Positions 44,284 to 55,530 of a stretch of DNA of 64,000 nucleotides are shown piece by piece. The stretch is from Pseudomonas sp. KU43P. Lineage in GTDB: Bacteria > Pseudomonadota > Gammaproteobacteria > Pseudomonadales > Pseudomonadaceae. The DNA lies in the NCBI RefSeq assembly GCF_033095865.1, contig NZ_AP019365.1, forward strand, positions 5,181,501-5,245,500. The letters run 5' to 3'. A program made the position numbers and the translations under genes. The notes beneath the pieces are model-generated. The model ran no database searches. It was not told the DNA's origin and saw nothing but the letters and a program-made list of their open reading frames with translations. Position 1 is the stretch's first letter; each line of letters opens with the position of its first letter.

Positions 44284-45801
44284 ATGCGTTGGATCACCCG
44301 CCCCGGCTGGCCCGGTAACCTGCTGGCCTTGGCGGCCGGCGCATCGACCCTCCTGGCCCTGGCGCCATTCGACATCTGGCCATTGGCCTTGCTGTCCATC
44401 GCCGTACTCTACCTTGGCCTGCGCGAACTCAACCCGCGCCAGGCCATGTGGCGCGGCTGGTGGTTCGGCTTTGGCCTATACGGCGCAGGCACCTGGTGGA
44501 TCTACGTCAGCATGAATACCTACGGCGGCGCCTCGCCGCTGCTGGCGATCGTGCTGCTGCTGGCCTTTTTCGCGGCCCTGGCCTGGTTCTTCGCCCTGCC
44601 TACCTGGCTGTGGGCACGCTGGTTGCGGCGTAACGAAGCGCCCTTGGCTGATGCCCTGTGCTTCGCGGCCCTGTGGTTGCTGCAAGAAGCCTTCCGCGGC
44701 TGGTTCCTGACCGGTTTTCCCTGGCTTTACGCCGGTTACAGCCAACTGGACGGGCCACTGGCCGGCCTGGCGCCGCTGGGCGGGGTATGGCTGATCTCCT
44801 TTATCCTGGCCTTGAGCGCCGCGTTGCTGTGCAACCTGCACCGCCTGCGTGAACGCCGGTCATTCCTGGCTATTGGTATCGTTCTGCTGCTGGCGCCCTG
44901 GGTGGCCGGCATGGCTCTCAAAGGGCACGCCTGGACCAAGCCTGCCGGCGACCCGCTCAAGGTCGCGGCGCTGCAGGGCAACGTCGAACAGGAGCTGAAG
45001 TGGGACCCGGCGCATATCGATGCGCAACTGGCGCTTTACCGCGACATGACGTTCACGACCAAGCCCGTGGACTTGCTGGTGTGGCCGGAAACAGCCGTGC
45101 CGATCCTCAAGGACCAGGCGCAGGGCTATATCGACGTGATGGGCCGCTTCGCCGCCGATCGCCACTCGGCACTGATCACTGGGGTGCCGGTGCGTGAAGT
45201 GGTGCACCATCAGCGCCGCTACTACAACGGCGTGACCGTGACCGGCGAAGGGGACGGCACCTATCTCAAGCAGAAGCTGGTGCCGTTCGGCGAGTACGTG
45301 CCCTTGCAGGACATGCTGCGTGGCCTGATCGAGTTCTTCAACCTGCCAATGTCGGACTTCGCCCGCGGCCCTGAAGACCAGCCGCTGCTGCAAGCCAAGG
45401 GTTACCAGATCGCGCCGTACATCTGCTACGAAGTGGTCTACCCGGAGTTCGCCGCAGGCCTCGCCGCGCGCAGCGACCTGTTGCTGACCATCAGCAACGA
45501 CACCTGGTTCGGCACCTCGATCGGCCCACTGCAGCATTTGCAGATGGCGCAGATGCGCGCGCTTGAAGCCGGGCGCTGGATGATCCGGGCCACCAACAAC
45601 GGCGTGACCGCACTGATCGATCCGTTCGGCAAGATCACCGCCCAGGTGCCGCAGTTCCAGCAGGCGGTGCTGTATGGCGAGGTGGTGCCGATGCAGCAGC
45701 TGACGCCGTACCTGCAATGGCGCTCGTGGCCGCTGGCGATTGTCTGTGTGCTGTTACTGGGGTGGGCGCTGCTGGCGGGGCGTATCGCCAAGACCGTTTG
45801 A
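44284..45801 (+). CDS. lnt: Apolipoprotein N-acyltransferase
   Basis: An inner-membrane enzyme adding the third acyl chain to lipoproteins, 505 residues. About eight N-terminal and one C-terminal membrane segments surround the carbon-nitrogen hydrolase domain. The catalytic triad is E269 (VWPETAVP), K329 (TYLKQKLVPFGEYVP) and C381 (YICYEVVYPE), as in E. coli Lnt. AAGGA precedes the start, 8 bases after corC. It is the last gene of the operon, with a REP pair downstream. Confidence 0.98.
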   Translation: MRWITRPGWPGNLLALAAGASTLLALAPFDIWPLALLSIAVLYLGLRELNPRQAMWRGWWFGFGLYGAGTWWIYVSMNTYGGASPLLAIVLLLAFFAALAWFFALPTWLWARWLRRNEAPLADALCFAALWLLQEAFRGWFLTGFPWLYAGYSQLDGPLAGLAPLGGVWLISFILALSAALLCNLHRLRERRSFLAIGIVLLLAPWVAGMALKGHAWTKPAGDPLKVAALQGNVEQELKWDPAHIDAQLALYRDMTFTTKPVDLLVWPETAVPILKDQAQGYIDVMGRFAADRHSALITGVPVREVVHHQRRYYNGVTVTGEGDGTYLKQKLVPFGEYVPLQDMLRGLIEFFNLPMSDFARGPEDQPLLQAKGYQIAPYICYEVVYPEFAAGLAARSDLLLTISNDTWFGTSIGPLQHLQMAQMRALEAGRWMIRATNNGVTALIDPFGKITAQVPQFQQAVLYGEVVPMQQLTPYLQWRSWPLAIVCVLLLGWALLAGRIAKTV

Positions 45802-45812
45802 AATAGCCTCTT

Positions 45813-45910
45813 CCGGCCCTATCGCCGGCAAGCCGGCGCCTACAGGTACTGCACAGTTTTCGAATCCTGTGCTTTACCTGTAGGAGCCGGCTTGCCGGCG
45901 ATAAGGCCGG
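45813..45910. repeat. REP pair (inverted)
   Basis: Opposed copies CTATCGCCGGCAAGCCGGCG and GAGCCGGCTTGCCGGCGATA, with matching outer bases (CCGGCC...GGCCGG), between the convergent lnt and ydcF genes. Confidence 0.9.
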
Positions 45911-45927
45911 TACAGGCACTACAAGTC

Positions 45928-46689
45928 TCAATAGAACAACCGATACCCCACCAACCCCACCGCTTCATTGAGCAACTGCCCGCTCTGCCACATCGCCCGG
46001 CTCTCCGGTAGAAGGCCGCCAAACGGCCGCGCGTGATCACGTCCAAGGAAACCCATCGGCGCCGGCACGACCTCGAAACCTGCCCGCTCGAAGCTCCAGC
46101 GTGAACGTTGCATATGCCAGGCCTGGGTCACCACCACTACACGGCGAATACCCAGCGGCTGCAACACCTGGGCACTGAGCTGGGCGTTTTCCCATGTGGT
46201 GCGGCTGGCACCTTCCTGCCATTTGACCTGCACGCCAAAGTCCTCGCGCAGCCGGTCGGCCATCAACTGTGCCTCGCTTGGCGGCGTGTCATAGTGCAGC
46301 CCGCCACTGGTCAGCACCGGTAAACCCGAGGCCTTGGCCAGCGCCGCCGCAAAACGCATGCGCTCCAGCGCAGTGGCGGTAGGTTGGTCTGCGCCGCCCC
46401 AGCCCGGGTCACCACGCTCACGCCCCGCGCCCAACACAACAATCGCATCTGCCCTGCCCGCCAGACCTGCCCACTCGCTCATCGGCAGTGCGGGCTCGGT
46501 TTCCAGCAGGCTGGCGGCCTTCTGCATCACCAGCGGCAGGCTCATCAGCCACAAACCACCCAGCCCCAGCGCGAAGCACACCACCGACAGCCCCGGGCGC
46601 CTGATGCGCAGCCACCAGGCAATCAGCAACAGCAGGAACAGGACACCGGGCGGCATCAGCCATTGCTTGACGAAGAATTTGATTGGCAT
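45928..46689 (-). CDS. YdcF/ElyC-family (DUF218) membrane protein
   Basis: A 253-residue protein with two N-terminal membrane segments (PPGVLFLLLLIAWWLRI and GLSVVCFALGLGGLWLMSL) and a DUF218 domain in the periplasm (AIVVLGAGRERG; VLTSGGLHYDTPPSEAQLM; WENAQLSAQVLQPLGIRRVV; VTQAWHMQRSRWSFERAG). The relative ElyC affects undecaprenyl-lipid use and peptidoglycan growth in E. coli. GGAGGTG stands eight bases before the ATG. The role here is inferred from family only. Confidence 0.9.
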   Translation of the reverse strand: MPIKFFVKQWLMPPGVLFLLLLIAWWLRIRRPGLSVVCFALGLGGLWLMSLPLVMQKAASLLETEPALPMSEWAGLAGRADAIVVLGAGRERGDPGWGGADQPTATALERMRFAAALAKASGLPVLTSGGLHYDTPPSEAQLMADRLREDFGVQVKWQEGASRTTWENAQLSAQVLQPLGIRRVVVVTQAWHMQRSRWSFERAGFEVVPAPMGFLGRDHARPFGGLLPESRAMWQSGQLLNEAVGLVGYRLFY

Positions 46690-46730
46690 CGGCTACACCT
46701 CCATGGAAGGTGCGCAGCCTAACCTAAGAG

Positions 46731-46769
46731 GATCGGCGCCAGCCAACATGTGCGCGGCCGGCGCCGATC
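46731..46769. repeat. 10-bp inverted repeat
   Basis: GATCGGCGCC (46731-46740) and GGCGCCGATC (46760-46769) enclose a 19-base loop in the gap between ydcF and the hypothetical gene at 46827. It may be a transcript end or mRNA cap for the hypothetical gene. Confidence 0.5.
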
Positions 46770-46826
46770 GTGAGAAGTATATTGAAGAACCGGCGCGCGA
46801 TGGCCTGCGCCTGGCGTCCTGAACGG

Positions 46827-47141
46827 CTAGCGATGTGGCAGCGTCCTGGATCTCGCCGTACTGGCGGGGCGTTTCTTGTCCTTGAGCCATATGATCTTTG
46901 CCGTGCTGGGTTCCGCTTGTGGGTATATTCCGGCGCAGGCATTTCGGCGTTCCGGGAGGGACTCCAGGTAGGCCTTGATCACTTCGAACTCTGCGTGGCT
47001 AAGGCCGCGCAACTCCAGCTCGGCTGGCATCTCGTCGCGCAATCGCACCGAGGTTCTGGCCACTTCCAGTGCCAGGCCAAGTCGGTCGATCAGGCGTTCG
47101 TAAAGCTCCGGTTTGATTGCGGGTAGCTGCGTCTCTCCCAT
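46827..47141 (-). CDS. Hypothetical protein, 104 residues
   Basis: A plausible small gene starting at 47141 (MGETQLPAIKPELYERLIDR), with AGGTGA four bases before the ATG. The first 65 residues are predominantly helical and charged (ALEVARTSVRLRDEMPAELE, LSHAEFEVIKAYLESLPE). The tail from about residue 66 is basic and low complexity. No signal peptide or membrane segment. The family is not recognised. Divergent from leuS and followed by the inverted repeat at 46731. Confidence 0.65.
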   Translation of the reverse strand: MGETQLPAIKPELYERLIDRLGLALEVARTSVRLRDEMPAELELRGLSHAEFEVIKAYLESLPERRNACAGIYPQAEPSTAKIIWLKDKKRPASTARSRTLPHR

Positions 47142-47192
47142 CCGTTCACCTCATTGAAGATAAAGAATATCTCCCCCCACACATGAGCTTAG

Positions 47193-49976
<2,784 letters not shown>

Positions 49977-50037
49977 TGGCAACGCCCATCCGCAGCCAGT
50001 GCGGGTGGGCGGTATCGGCCCACAAGGGAGCAACAAA

Positions 50038-50643
50038 ATGATCAAACGCAATCTGCTGGTAATGGGCCTGGCTGTCCTGCTCAGCGCCTGCGGTTTCCAG
50101 CTGCGCGGTACCGGCACCTCTGAACTGAGCGTCAAGGAAATGGACCTCAGTGCACGTGATGCCTACGGCCCTACCGTGACCCAGCTTCGCGAAGTACTGG
50201 AGCGTAGCGGCGTAAACATCCACACCGGCGCGCCCTATCGCCTGGTGCTGACCAACGAGAAGCAATCCCAGCGCTCGGCGTCCTACTCCAGCGGCAACCA
50301 GACTGCCGAATACGAGTTGACCACCGAGCTCGACTACAGCATCCAGGGCCTGAACAACCTGGAACTGATGAGCGACAAGCTGGAAGTGCGCAAGACCTAC
50401 CTGCGTGATGGCTCGAACATCACCGGTTCGGAGCAGGAAGCCGACACCGCACGTGACGAAATGCGCCGGGACCTGGTCAATGCCATGGTCGTGCGCTTGC
50501 AGATGCTGACGCCGTCCCAGCTGGATCAGCTACAGCGCGAAGCCGACGAACGTGCCAAGGCCGAAGCCGATGCACTGGAGGCCGCACGTCGCCAGCAGGC
50601 GGAAACGCCGCAACAGTCGCCACTGGAAATCCCGGGGCGTTAA
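50038..50643 (+). CDS. lptE: LPS-assembly lipoprotein LptE
   Basis: An outer-membrane lipoprotein forming the plug of the LptDE LPS translocon, 201 residues. The signal is MIKRNLLVMGLAVLLS with lipobox LSAC (Cys18). The mature start GFQLRGTGTSELSVKEMDLS is typical of LptE. A C-terminal Ala/Glu/Gln-rich helix (QREADERAKAEADALEAARR) extends it beyond E. coli LptE. GGGAG precedes the ATG. It lies between leuS and holA as in other gammaproteobacteria. Confidence 0.95.
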   Translation: MIKRNLLVMGLAVLLSACGFQLRGTGTSELSVKEMDLSARDAYGPTVTQLREVLERSGVNIHTGAPYRLVLTNEKQSQRSASYSSGNQTAEYELTTELDYSIQGLNNLELMSDKLEVRKTYLRDGSNITGSEQEADTARDEMRRDLVNAMVVRLQMLTPSQLDQLQREADERAKAEADALEAARRQQAETPQQSPLEIPGR

Positions 50644-50649
50644 GCCCGC

Positions 50650-50671
50650 ACGGGGCACTTCGGTGCCCCGT
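50650..50671 (+). terminator. UUCG-capped hairpin between lptE and holA
   Basis: ACGGGGCAC-TTCG-GTGCCCCGT (50650-50671), a nine-base stem with a UUCG tetraloop, starts 6 bases after the lptE stop and ends 9 bases before the holA ATG. The following sequence is only moderately T-rich, so partial termination or RNA processing seems more likely than a full stop. Confidence 0.55.
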
Positions 50672-50680
50672 CTGTTTCCC

Positions 50681-51718
50681 ATGAAACTTGCCCCCGCCCA
50701 ACTCAGCAAGCACCTGCAAGGTGCTCTCGCCCCTGTCTACGCGGTCAGCGGCGACGACCCGCTGCTGTGCCAGGAAGCTGCTGACGCCATTCGCAATGCC
50801 GCGCGCCAGCAAGGCTTCGATGAACGCCAGGTGTTCAGTGCCGACGCCAACTTCGACTGGGGCACCTTGCTACAGGCAGGTGCCAGCTTGTCGCTGTTCG
50901 CCCAGCGCCGCCTGCTGGAGCTGCGCCTGCCGTCCGGCAAGCCTGGTGACAAGGGCGCAGCGGCGCTCATGGAATACTGCGCAAAGCCCGCTGAAGACAC
51001 GGTGCTGCTGATCAGCCTTCCCAAACTCGATGGCAGCGCACAGAAGACCAAGTGGGGCAAGGCACTGATCGAGGGTGCACACTGCCAGTTCATCCAGATC
51101 TGGCCGGTGGATGCGCAGCAGCTGCCGCAGTGGATCAACCAACGCCTGGCCCAGGCTGGCCTTAGTGCGCAACGCGATGCGGTCGACCTGATCGCTGCAA
51201 GGGTCGAAGGCAACCTGCTGGCGGCCGCCCAGGAAATCGAAAAGCTCAAACTGCTTGCCGAAGGCAGCCAGATCACCGTGGAAACGGTACAGGCTGCGGT
51301 GGCAGACAGCGCGCGTTTCGACGTCTTCGGCCTGGTCGATGCCATTCTCAATGGCGAAGCCGCGCATGCCCTGCGCATGCTCGAAGGCCTGCGTGGCGAA
51401 GGGGTAGAGCCACCGGTGATTCTCTGGGCATTGGCCCGTGAGCTGCGCCTGCTGGCAGGCCTGGCCCAGCAGTTCAGCCAGGGCGTACCGCTGGACAAGG
51501 CCTTCAGCCAGGCCCGGCCGCCCGTCTGGGACAAGCGCCGCCCGCTGGTCAGCAAGGCCCTGCAGCGCCTCTCGGCGCAGCGCTGGGCGCAGCTGCTTCA
51601 GGACGCTCAGCGCATCGATGCGCAGATCAAGGGGCAGGCCGAGGGCTCACCATGGACCGGTTTGTCGCGGCTGTCGCTGTTGATGGCTGGGCAGCGTTTG
51701 GTTTTGCCTGCCGAGTAG
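50681..51718 (+). CDS. holA: DNA polymerase III subunit delta
   Basis: The clamp-loader delta subunit that opens the beta clamp, 345 residues, starting at 50681 (MKLAPAQLSKHLQGALAPVY). YAVSGDDPLLCQEAADAIR and SLSLFAQRRLLELRLPSG are the beta-binding N-terminal region. DLIAARVEGNLLAAAQEIEK, ARFDVFGLVDAILNGEAAHA and PPVILWALARELRLL follow in the order of E. coli HolA. The UUCG hairpin just upstream may tune its level relative to lptE. Confidence 0.96.
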   Translation: MKLAPAQLSKHLQGALAPVYAVSGDDPLLCQEAADAIRNAARQQGFDERQVFSADANFDWGTLLQAGASLSLFAQRRLLELRLPSGKPGDKGAAALMEYCAKPAEDTVLLISLPKLDGSAQKTKWGKALIEGAHCQFIQIWPVDAQQLPQWINQRLAQAGLSAQRDAVDLIAARVEGNLLAAAQEIEKLKLLAEGSQITVETVQAAVADSARFDVFGLVDAILNGEAAHALRMLEGLRGEGVEPPVILWALARELRLLAGLAQQFSQGVPLDKAFSQARPPVWDKRRPLVSKALQRLSAQRWAQLLQDAQRIDAQIKGQAEGSPWTGLSRLSLLMAGQRLVLPAE

Positions 51719-51750
51719 GCTCAAAGGCCTTCGGCCATAAACACAATCAA

Positions 51751-51780
51751 TTGGCAGCACCCCCTCATCAGGCCTACAGT
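51751..51780 (+). promoter_or_regulatory. Sigma-70 promoter of arfA
   Basis: TTGGCA (51751-51756) and TACAGT (51775-51780) with an 18-base spacer. Transcription would start about 30 bases before the arfA ATG, giving a very short mRNA that ends at the in-frame terminator. Confidence 0.5.
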
Positions 51781-51816
51781 GCGCCCCGCAATCCATCCCT
51801 CAGCAGGAACCCTGTC

Positions 51817-51981
51817 ATGAGCAAAAAGCCGAAAAAGCACGGCCCCAACAAGGCCAAGTCGATCATCGCCCAACCGCTGTTCCGCTGCCGCCAGGAACAA
51901 CCGAACAAGGGCAAAGGCAGCTACCGCCGCGAAGCCTTCCAATCGAGAGATTGGGAGGCTTCTTACTTTTTAGCCGCATGA
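51817..51981 (+). CDS. arfA: Alternative ribosome-rescue factor ArfA
   Basis: A 54-residue protein (MSKKPKKHGPNKAKSIIAQP) with the ArfA core LFRCRQEQPNKGKGSYRR, basic and tail-less. ArfA rescues ribosomes stalled on non-stop mRNA, recruiting RF2, when tmRNA fails. The last ~17 codons form an intrinsic terminator before the stop codon, so the mRNA should end without a stop and ArfA should itself be a tmRNA substrate. This auto-control is known for E. coli and Haemophilus arfA. The short size fits other pseudomonad ArfA proteins. Confidence 0.9.
   Translation: MSKKPKKHGPNKAKSIIAQPLFRCRQEQPNKGKGSYRREAFQSRDWEASYFLAA
51931..51971 (+). terminator. In-ORF terminator of arfA
   Basis: GAAGCCTTCCAATC-GAGA-GATTGGGAGGCTTC (51931-51962; 14 pairs, one G-U) is followed by TTACTTTTT. 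The arfA stop codon is at 51979-51981, beyond the predicted transcript end, so normal transcripts would lack it. Confidence 0.85.
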
Positions 51982-52041
51982 AAGCATCGAAAGCGCAGGC
52001 ATGGTATGGTCGGCACCTGACCTGAAATTCTGGATCTGTGC

Positions 52042-53355
52042 ATGCCCTTCAGCCTCCTCCCTCGTTGGAAATCCCGCCAGCTCATCGCGGCCTCCAGCTT
52101 CATCCTGCTCGTCGCCTGCGCGGAAAAACCTACCGCCGCCGACGCCCTGCCGCTGGCACCCGCCCAGCCCGCGCCGGTAGTGACCCTGCCCAGCGCCACG
52201 CCCGACGTCAGCACTGAAATCCAGCCATTGCAAACCTTTGCCCAATGGCAAGCGGGCTTCCGCCAGCAAGCGTTGCAAGCCGGCATCTCGGCCAGTACTT
52301 TCGACCGTGCCTTCCTTGGCGTGACGCCAGACATGGACGTGATCAAGGCCGACCGCAGCCAGCCCGAGTTCACCCGCCCGGTGTGGGAGTACCTCGACGG
52401 CGCGCTGTCGCCGCTGCGGGTACGCAATGGCAAGCGCCTGCTGGAACAGAACGCCGAGCTGCTGTCGCGCATCGAACAACGCTATGGCGTCGACCGCCAG
52501 GTGCTGGTGTCGGTGTGGGGCATGGAAAGCAACTTCGGCCAGTTCCAGGGCAGCAAATCGGTGATTCGCTCGCTGGCCACCCTGGCTTACGAAGGGCGCC
52601 GCCCGCAGTTCGCCCAGGACCAGCTCATCGCCGCATTGCAGATCATCCAGCACGGCGACATCCAGCCCGACGCCATGCGCGGTTCGTGGGCCGGCGCCAT
52701 GGGCCAGACCCAGTTCATCCCGACCACCTACAACACCCATGCAGTGGATTTCGACGGCGATGGCCGGCGCGATATCTGGAACAGCACGCCAGACGCCCTG
52801 GCCTCGACCGCGCACTACCTGCAGAGCTCGGGCTGGAAACGCGGCCAGCCCTGGGGCTTCGAAGTACAGGTGCCCGCAGGTTTCGATTACTGGCTGGCCG
52901 ATGGCTCGCTGCGCAAACCAGTCAGCGAATGGCTGCAACTGGGCGTGAAACTGCCAGCAGGTACGCAACTGCCGGCGGGCAGCAACGATTTGTCTGCCGC
53001 CCTGCTGCTGCCGGCCGGCGCTCGTGGCCCGGCATTCCTGGTGCTGGATAACTTCCGCGCGATCCTCAAGTACAACAACTCGTCGTCCTATGCGCTGGCG
53101 GTGAGTTTGCTGGGTGACCGTTTCTCGGGCTGGGGCTTCATCGCCGGCAGCTGGCCGAAGGAAGACCTGCCGCTGAGCCGCAGCGAGCGCATGGAGCTGC
53201 AGAACCTGCTGAATGCCAGCGGGCATGAAGCGGGCAACCCGGACGGCATCATCGGTGCCAATACCCGCAAGGCGATCCGCAATGCCCAGCAGGGCCTGGG
53301 GTGGCCGGCCGATGGGTATCCGACGCACAAGTTGCTCGATAGCCTGCGCAAGTAG
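52042..53355 (+). CDS. Lytic murein transglycosylase with PG-binding domain (SltB3-like)
   Basis: A 437-residue, GH103-type (MltB family) lipoprotein. Lipobox LVAC follows the signal RQLIAASSFIL. The catalytic region has DRQVLVSVWGMESNFGQFQG (catalytic Glu of GMESNFG) and SWAGAMGQTQFIPTTYNTHA, plus AVDFDGDGRRDIWNSTPDAL. A C-terminal peptidoglycan-binding domain spans about 375-437 (LQNLLNASGHEAGNPDGIIG). It cleaves glycan strands to 1,6-anhydromuramyl ends at the outer membrane or in the periplasm. The domain set matches P. aeruginosa SltB3. Confidence 0.9.
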   Translation: MPFSLLPRWKSRQLIAASSFILLVACAEKPTAADALPLAPAQPAPVVTLPSATPDVSTEIQPLQTFAQWQAGFRQQALQAGISASTFDRAFLGVTPDMDVIKADRSQPEFTRPVWEYLDGALSPLRVRNGKRLLEQNAELLSRIEQRYGVDRQVLVSVWGMESNFGQFQGSKSVIRSLATLAYEGRRPQFAQDQLIAALQIIQHGDIQPDAMRGSWAGAMGQTQFIPTTYNTHAVDFDGDGRRDIWNSTPDALASTAHYLQSSGWKRGQPWGFEVQVPAGFDYWLADGSLRKPVSEWLQLGVKLPAGTQLPAGSNDLSAALLLPAGARGPAFLVLDNFRAILKYNNSSSYALAVSLLGDRFSGWGFIAGSWPKEDLPLSRSERMELQNLLNASGHEAGNPDGIIGANTRKAIRNAQQGLGWPADGYPTHKLLDSLRK

Positions 53356-53379
53356 TAGATGCTGGGCGTGCTGCGCACG

Positions 53380-53466
53380 CCATCGCCGGCAAGCCGGCTC
53401 CCACAGGTACAGCGCAGGGCTCAAGCCAGCGCGGAACCTGTAGGAGCTGGCTTGCCGGCGATGGGC
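53380..53466. repeat. REP pair (inverted)
   Basis: Opposed copies CCATCGCCGGCAAGCCGGCT and GAGCTGGCTTGCCGGCGATG between the convergent transglycosylase and LD-carboxypeptidase genes. Confidence 0.9.
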
Positions 53467-53488
53467 CGCAACGCGGCCCCCGTCAATC

Positions 53489-54427
53489 TCAACCCGCGAA
53501 CAGATCCTGAGCCAACACCAGGCGCTGCCCCTCGCTATCCAGCTTCACCTGCGCTCCCAACGGCAGACACACATTCGGATCGCAATGCCCACTGCGCCAG
53601 CCGGCTAGCACCGGCGCGCCCAACGGCTCGAACACCTCTTGCAACAACGGCGTCATCGCCGCCACGGTGATCCCGGCAAAATCTCCCACCAGCACACCTT
53701 TCACACCCTCCAGCTTGCCCGCCAGGCGTAGCTGGGTCAGCAATCGATCCACCCGATATAGCGGCTCGTTTACATCCTCGATGAACAGGATGCTGCCCTG
53801 CATCTCGATCTCGGCCACTGTGCCCAGGGTCGCGCCCAGCATCGACAGGTTGCCGCCCAGCAATCGCCCGCTGGCAATCCCCGGGACTACGCAGCTCAAG
53901 GCAAACTCGGAAGGATGGACAATTTCATCACCCTCCCCCACCAGCCCGCTCAATTGCGCCAGCAGCGATGACTCGGTCGGCTGCAGCTTGGCACCCAGCA
54001 GGTCGGCATTGAGCATGGCGCCATGGAAGGTCAGCAAACCGGTATGCCGGTAGATTGCCGTGTGCAACGCGGTGATATCGCTGTAGCCGATCAGTGGCTT
54101 GGGGTGGCGACGGATCAGGTCGAAGTCGAGCTGGTCAAGCAGTCGCATGCTGCCATAGCCACCCCGCATGCACAGGATCGCGTCCACAGCAGGGTCTGCA
54201 AAGGCTGCATGTAGGTCGTCCAGCCTTTGTTGATCGGCGCCCGCCAGGTAACCCTGAGCCTGCTCGACCCCCGGATAGATACGGCAGCGGTAGCCCCGCT
54301 CTGCGAACCATTGCCCAGCCTTTTGCGCATTCAGCCGAGCTGGGCCCGCCGGGGCGACAATGGCGAAGCACGCGTCACGCGGCAAGGTTTTGGGCAGGTG
54401 GGACACAGAGGTTTCAGCGCAGTTCAT
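53489..54427 (-). CDS. ldcA: LD-carboxypeptidase (murein tetrapeptide carboxypeptidase)
   Basis: A 312-residue S66 peptidase removing the terminal D-Ala from murein tetrapeptides during cytoplasmic recycling. The start at 54427 (MNCAETSVSHLPKTLPRD) has AAGGAG upstream. The nucleophile serine is in ILCMRGGYGSMRLLDQLDFD. The Glu and His of the triad are likely in LFIEDVNEPLYRVDRLLTQL and GWRSGHCDPNVCLPLG. It sits next to the lytic transglycosylase, fitting a peptidoglycan recycling theme. Confidence 0.92.
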   Translation of the reverse strand: MNCAETSVSHLPKTLPRDACFAIVAPAGPARLNAQKAGQWFAERGYRCRIYPGVEQAQGYLAGADQQRLDDLHAAFADPAVDAILCMRGGYGSMRLLDQLDFDLIRRHPKPLIGYSDITALHTAIYRHTGLLTFHGAMLNADLLGAKLQPTESSLLAQLSGLVGEGDEIVHPSEFALSCVVPGIASGRLLGGNLSMLGATLGTVAEIEMQGSILFIEDVNEPLYRVDRLLTQLRLAGKLEGVKGVLVGDFAGITVAAMTPLLQEVFEPLGAPVLAGWRSGHCDPNVCLPLGAQVKLDSEGQRLVLAQDLFAG

Positions 54428-54446
54428 CGCAACTCCTTGCAGCGCG

Positions 54447-54493
54447 GCACAAAAACAAAAATGCCGATGCCGCCTTTCGGCGTGCATCGGCAT
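54447..54493 (-). terminator. Intrinsic terminator of the lip operon
   Basis: On the minus strand ATGCCGATGC pairs with GCATCGGCAT, plus an inner CGCC/GGCG stem, followed by TTTTTGTTTTTG. It ends the ybeD-lipB-lipA operon 19 bases past the lipA stop. Confidence 0.92.
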
Positions 54494-54511
54494 ATCCGGC
54501 CCGAACCAGGA

Positions 54512-55528
54512 TCAGAGCTTGATCTTGGCTTCGTGGGCCTGCTGGTCGGCGTGATAGGACGAGCGCACCAGCGGGCCGGACGCGACGTTCTTGAAGCCCA
54601 TCTTGTAACCTTCCTCGGCGAACCAGGCGAAGGTGTCCGGATGAACGAAACGCTGCACAGGCAAGTGGCTGCGCGAGGGCTGCAGGTACTGGCCGAGGGT
54701 CAGCATGTCGATGTCGTGCTCGCGCATGCGGTGCATCACTTCGATCACTTCCTCGTCGGTCTCACCCAGGCCGAGCATCAGGCCCGACTTGGTCGGTACG
54801 TGCGGCACCATCTGCTTGAACTTCTGCAGCAGGTCCAGCGACCAGTCGTAGTCGGAACCCGGACGTGCGGCCTTGTACAGACGCGGTACGGTTTCCAGGT
54901 TGTGGTTGAACACATCCGGCGGCTCTTGCGCGGTGATTTCCAGCGCCACGTCCATGCGACCACGGTAGTCCGGCACCAGGGTCTCGAGCTGCACGCCCGG
55001 CGACAGCGCACGGATTTCGCGGATGCAGTCGGCGAAGTGCTGGGCACCGCCGTCACGCAGGTCGTCGCGGTCCACCGAGGTGATCACCACGTACTTCAGG
55101 CGCAGGTCGGCGATGGCGACGGCCAGGTTCTTCGGCTCGTCCAGGTCCAGCGGCTTCGGCCGGCCGTGACCGACGTCGCAGAATGGGCAGCGACGGGTGC
55201 AGATGTCACCCATGATCATGAAGGTCGCGGTACCACCGGAGAAGCACTCGCCCAGGTTCGGGCAGGAGGCTTCTTCGCACACGCTGTGCAGCTTGTGCTT
55301 GCGCAGCAGCTGCTTGATTCGGTCAACCTCCGGGGAAACCGGGATACGCACGCGAATCCAGTCCGGTTTCTTCGGCAGCTCATCGGTCGGGATGATTTTT
55401 ACCGGGATGCGCGCGACCTTGTCGGCGCCACGCAGCTTGACCCCAGCTTCCACCTTCTTCGGCGCTGGGCGCGGGGTGGCATCCTGGGTAGGTATCAGGT
55501 TCGGCACGGCTTCTTGCACAGTTGTCAT
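54512..55528 (-). CDS. lipA: Lipoyl synthase
   Basis: A radical SAM enzyme inserting two sulfurs into octanoyl groups on lipoyl domains, 338 residues. The SAM cluster is [15 protein letters not shown] (CxxxCxxC), and the auxiliary cluster has [16 protein letters not shown]. The C-terminal serine ligand of the auxiliary cluster lies in [17 protein letters not shown]. It starts 2 bases after the lipB stop, in the ybeD-lipB-lipA operon, and is followed by a strong terminator. Confidence 0.98.
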   Translation of the reverse strand: MTTVQEAVPNLIPTQDATPRPAPKKVEAGVKLRGADKVARIPVKIIPTDELPKKPDWIRVRIPVSPEVDRIKQLLRKHKLHSVCEEASCPNLGECFSGGTATFMIMGDICTRRCPFCDVGHGRPKPLDLDEPKNLAVAIADLRLKYVVITSVDRDDLRDGGAQHFADCIREIRALSPGVQLETLVPDYRGRMDVALEITAQEPPDVFNHNLETVPRLYKAARPGSDYDWSLDLLQKFKQMVPHVPTKSGLMLGLGETDEEVIEVMHRMREHDIDMLTLGQYLQPSRSHLPVQRFVHPDTFAWFAEEGYKMGFKNVASGPLVRSSYHADQQAHEAKIKL

Positions 55529-55530
55529 AT

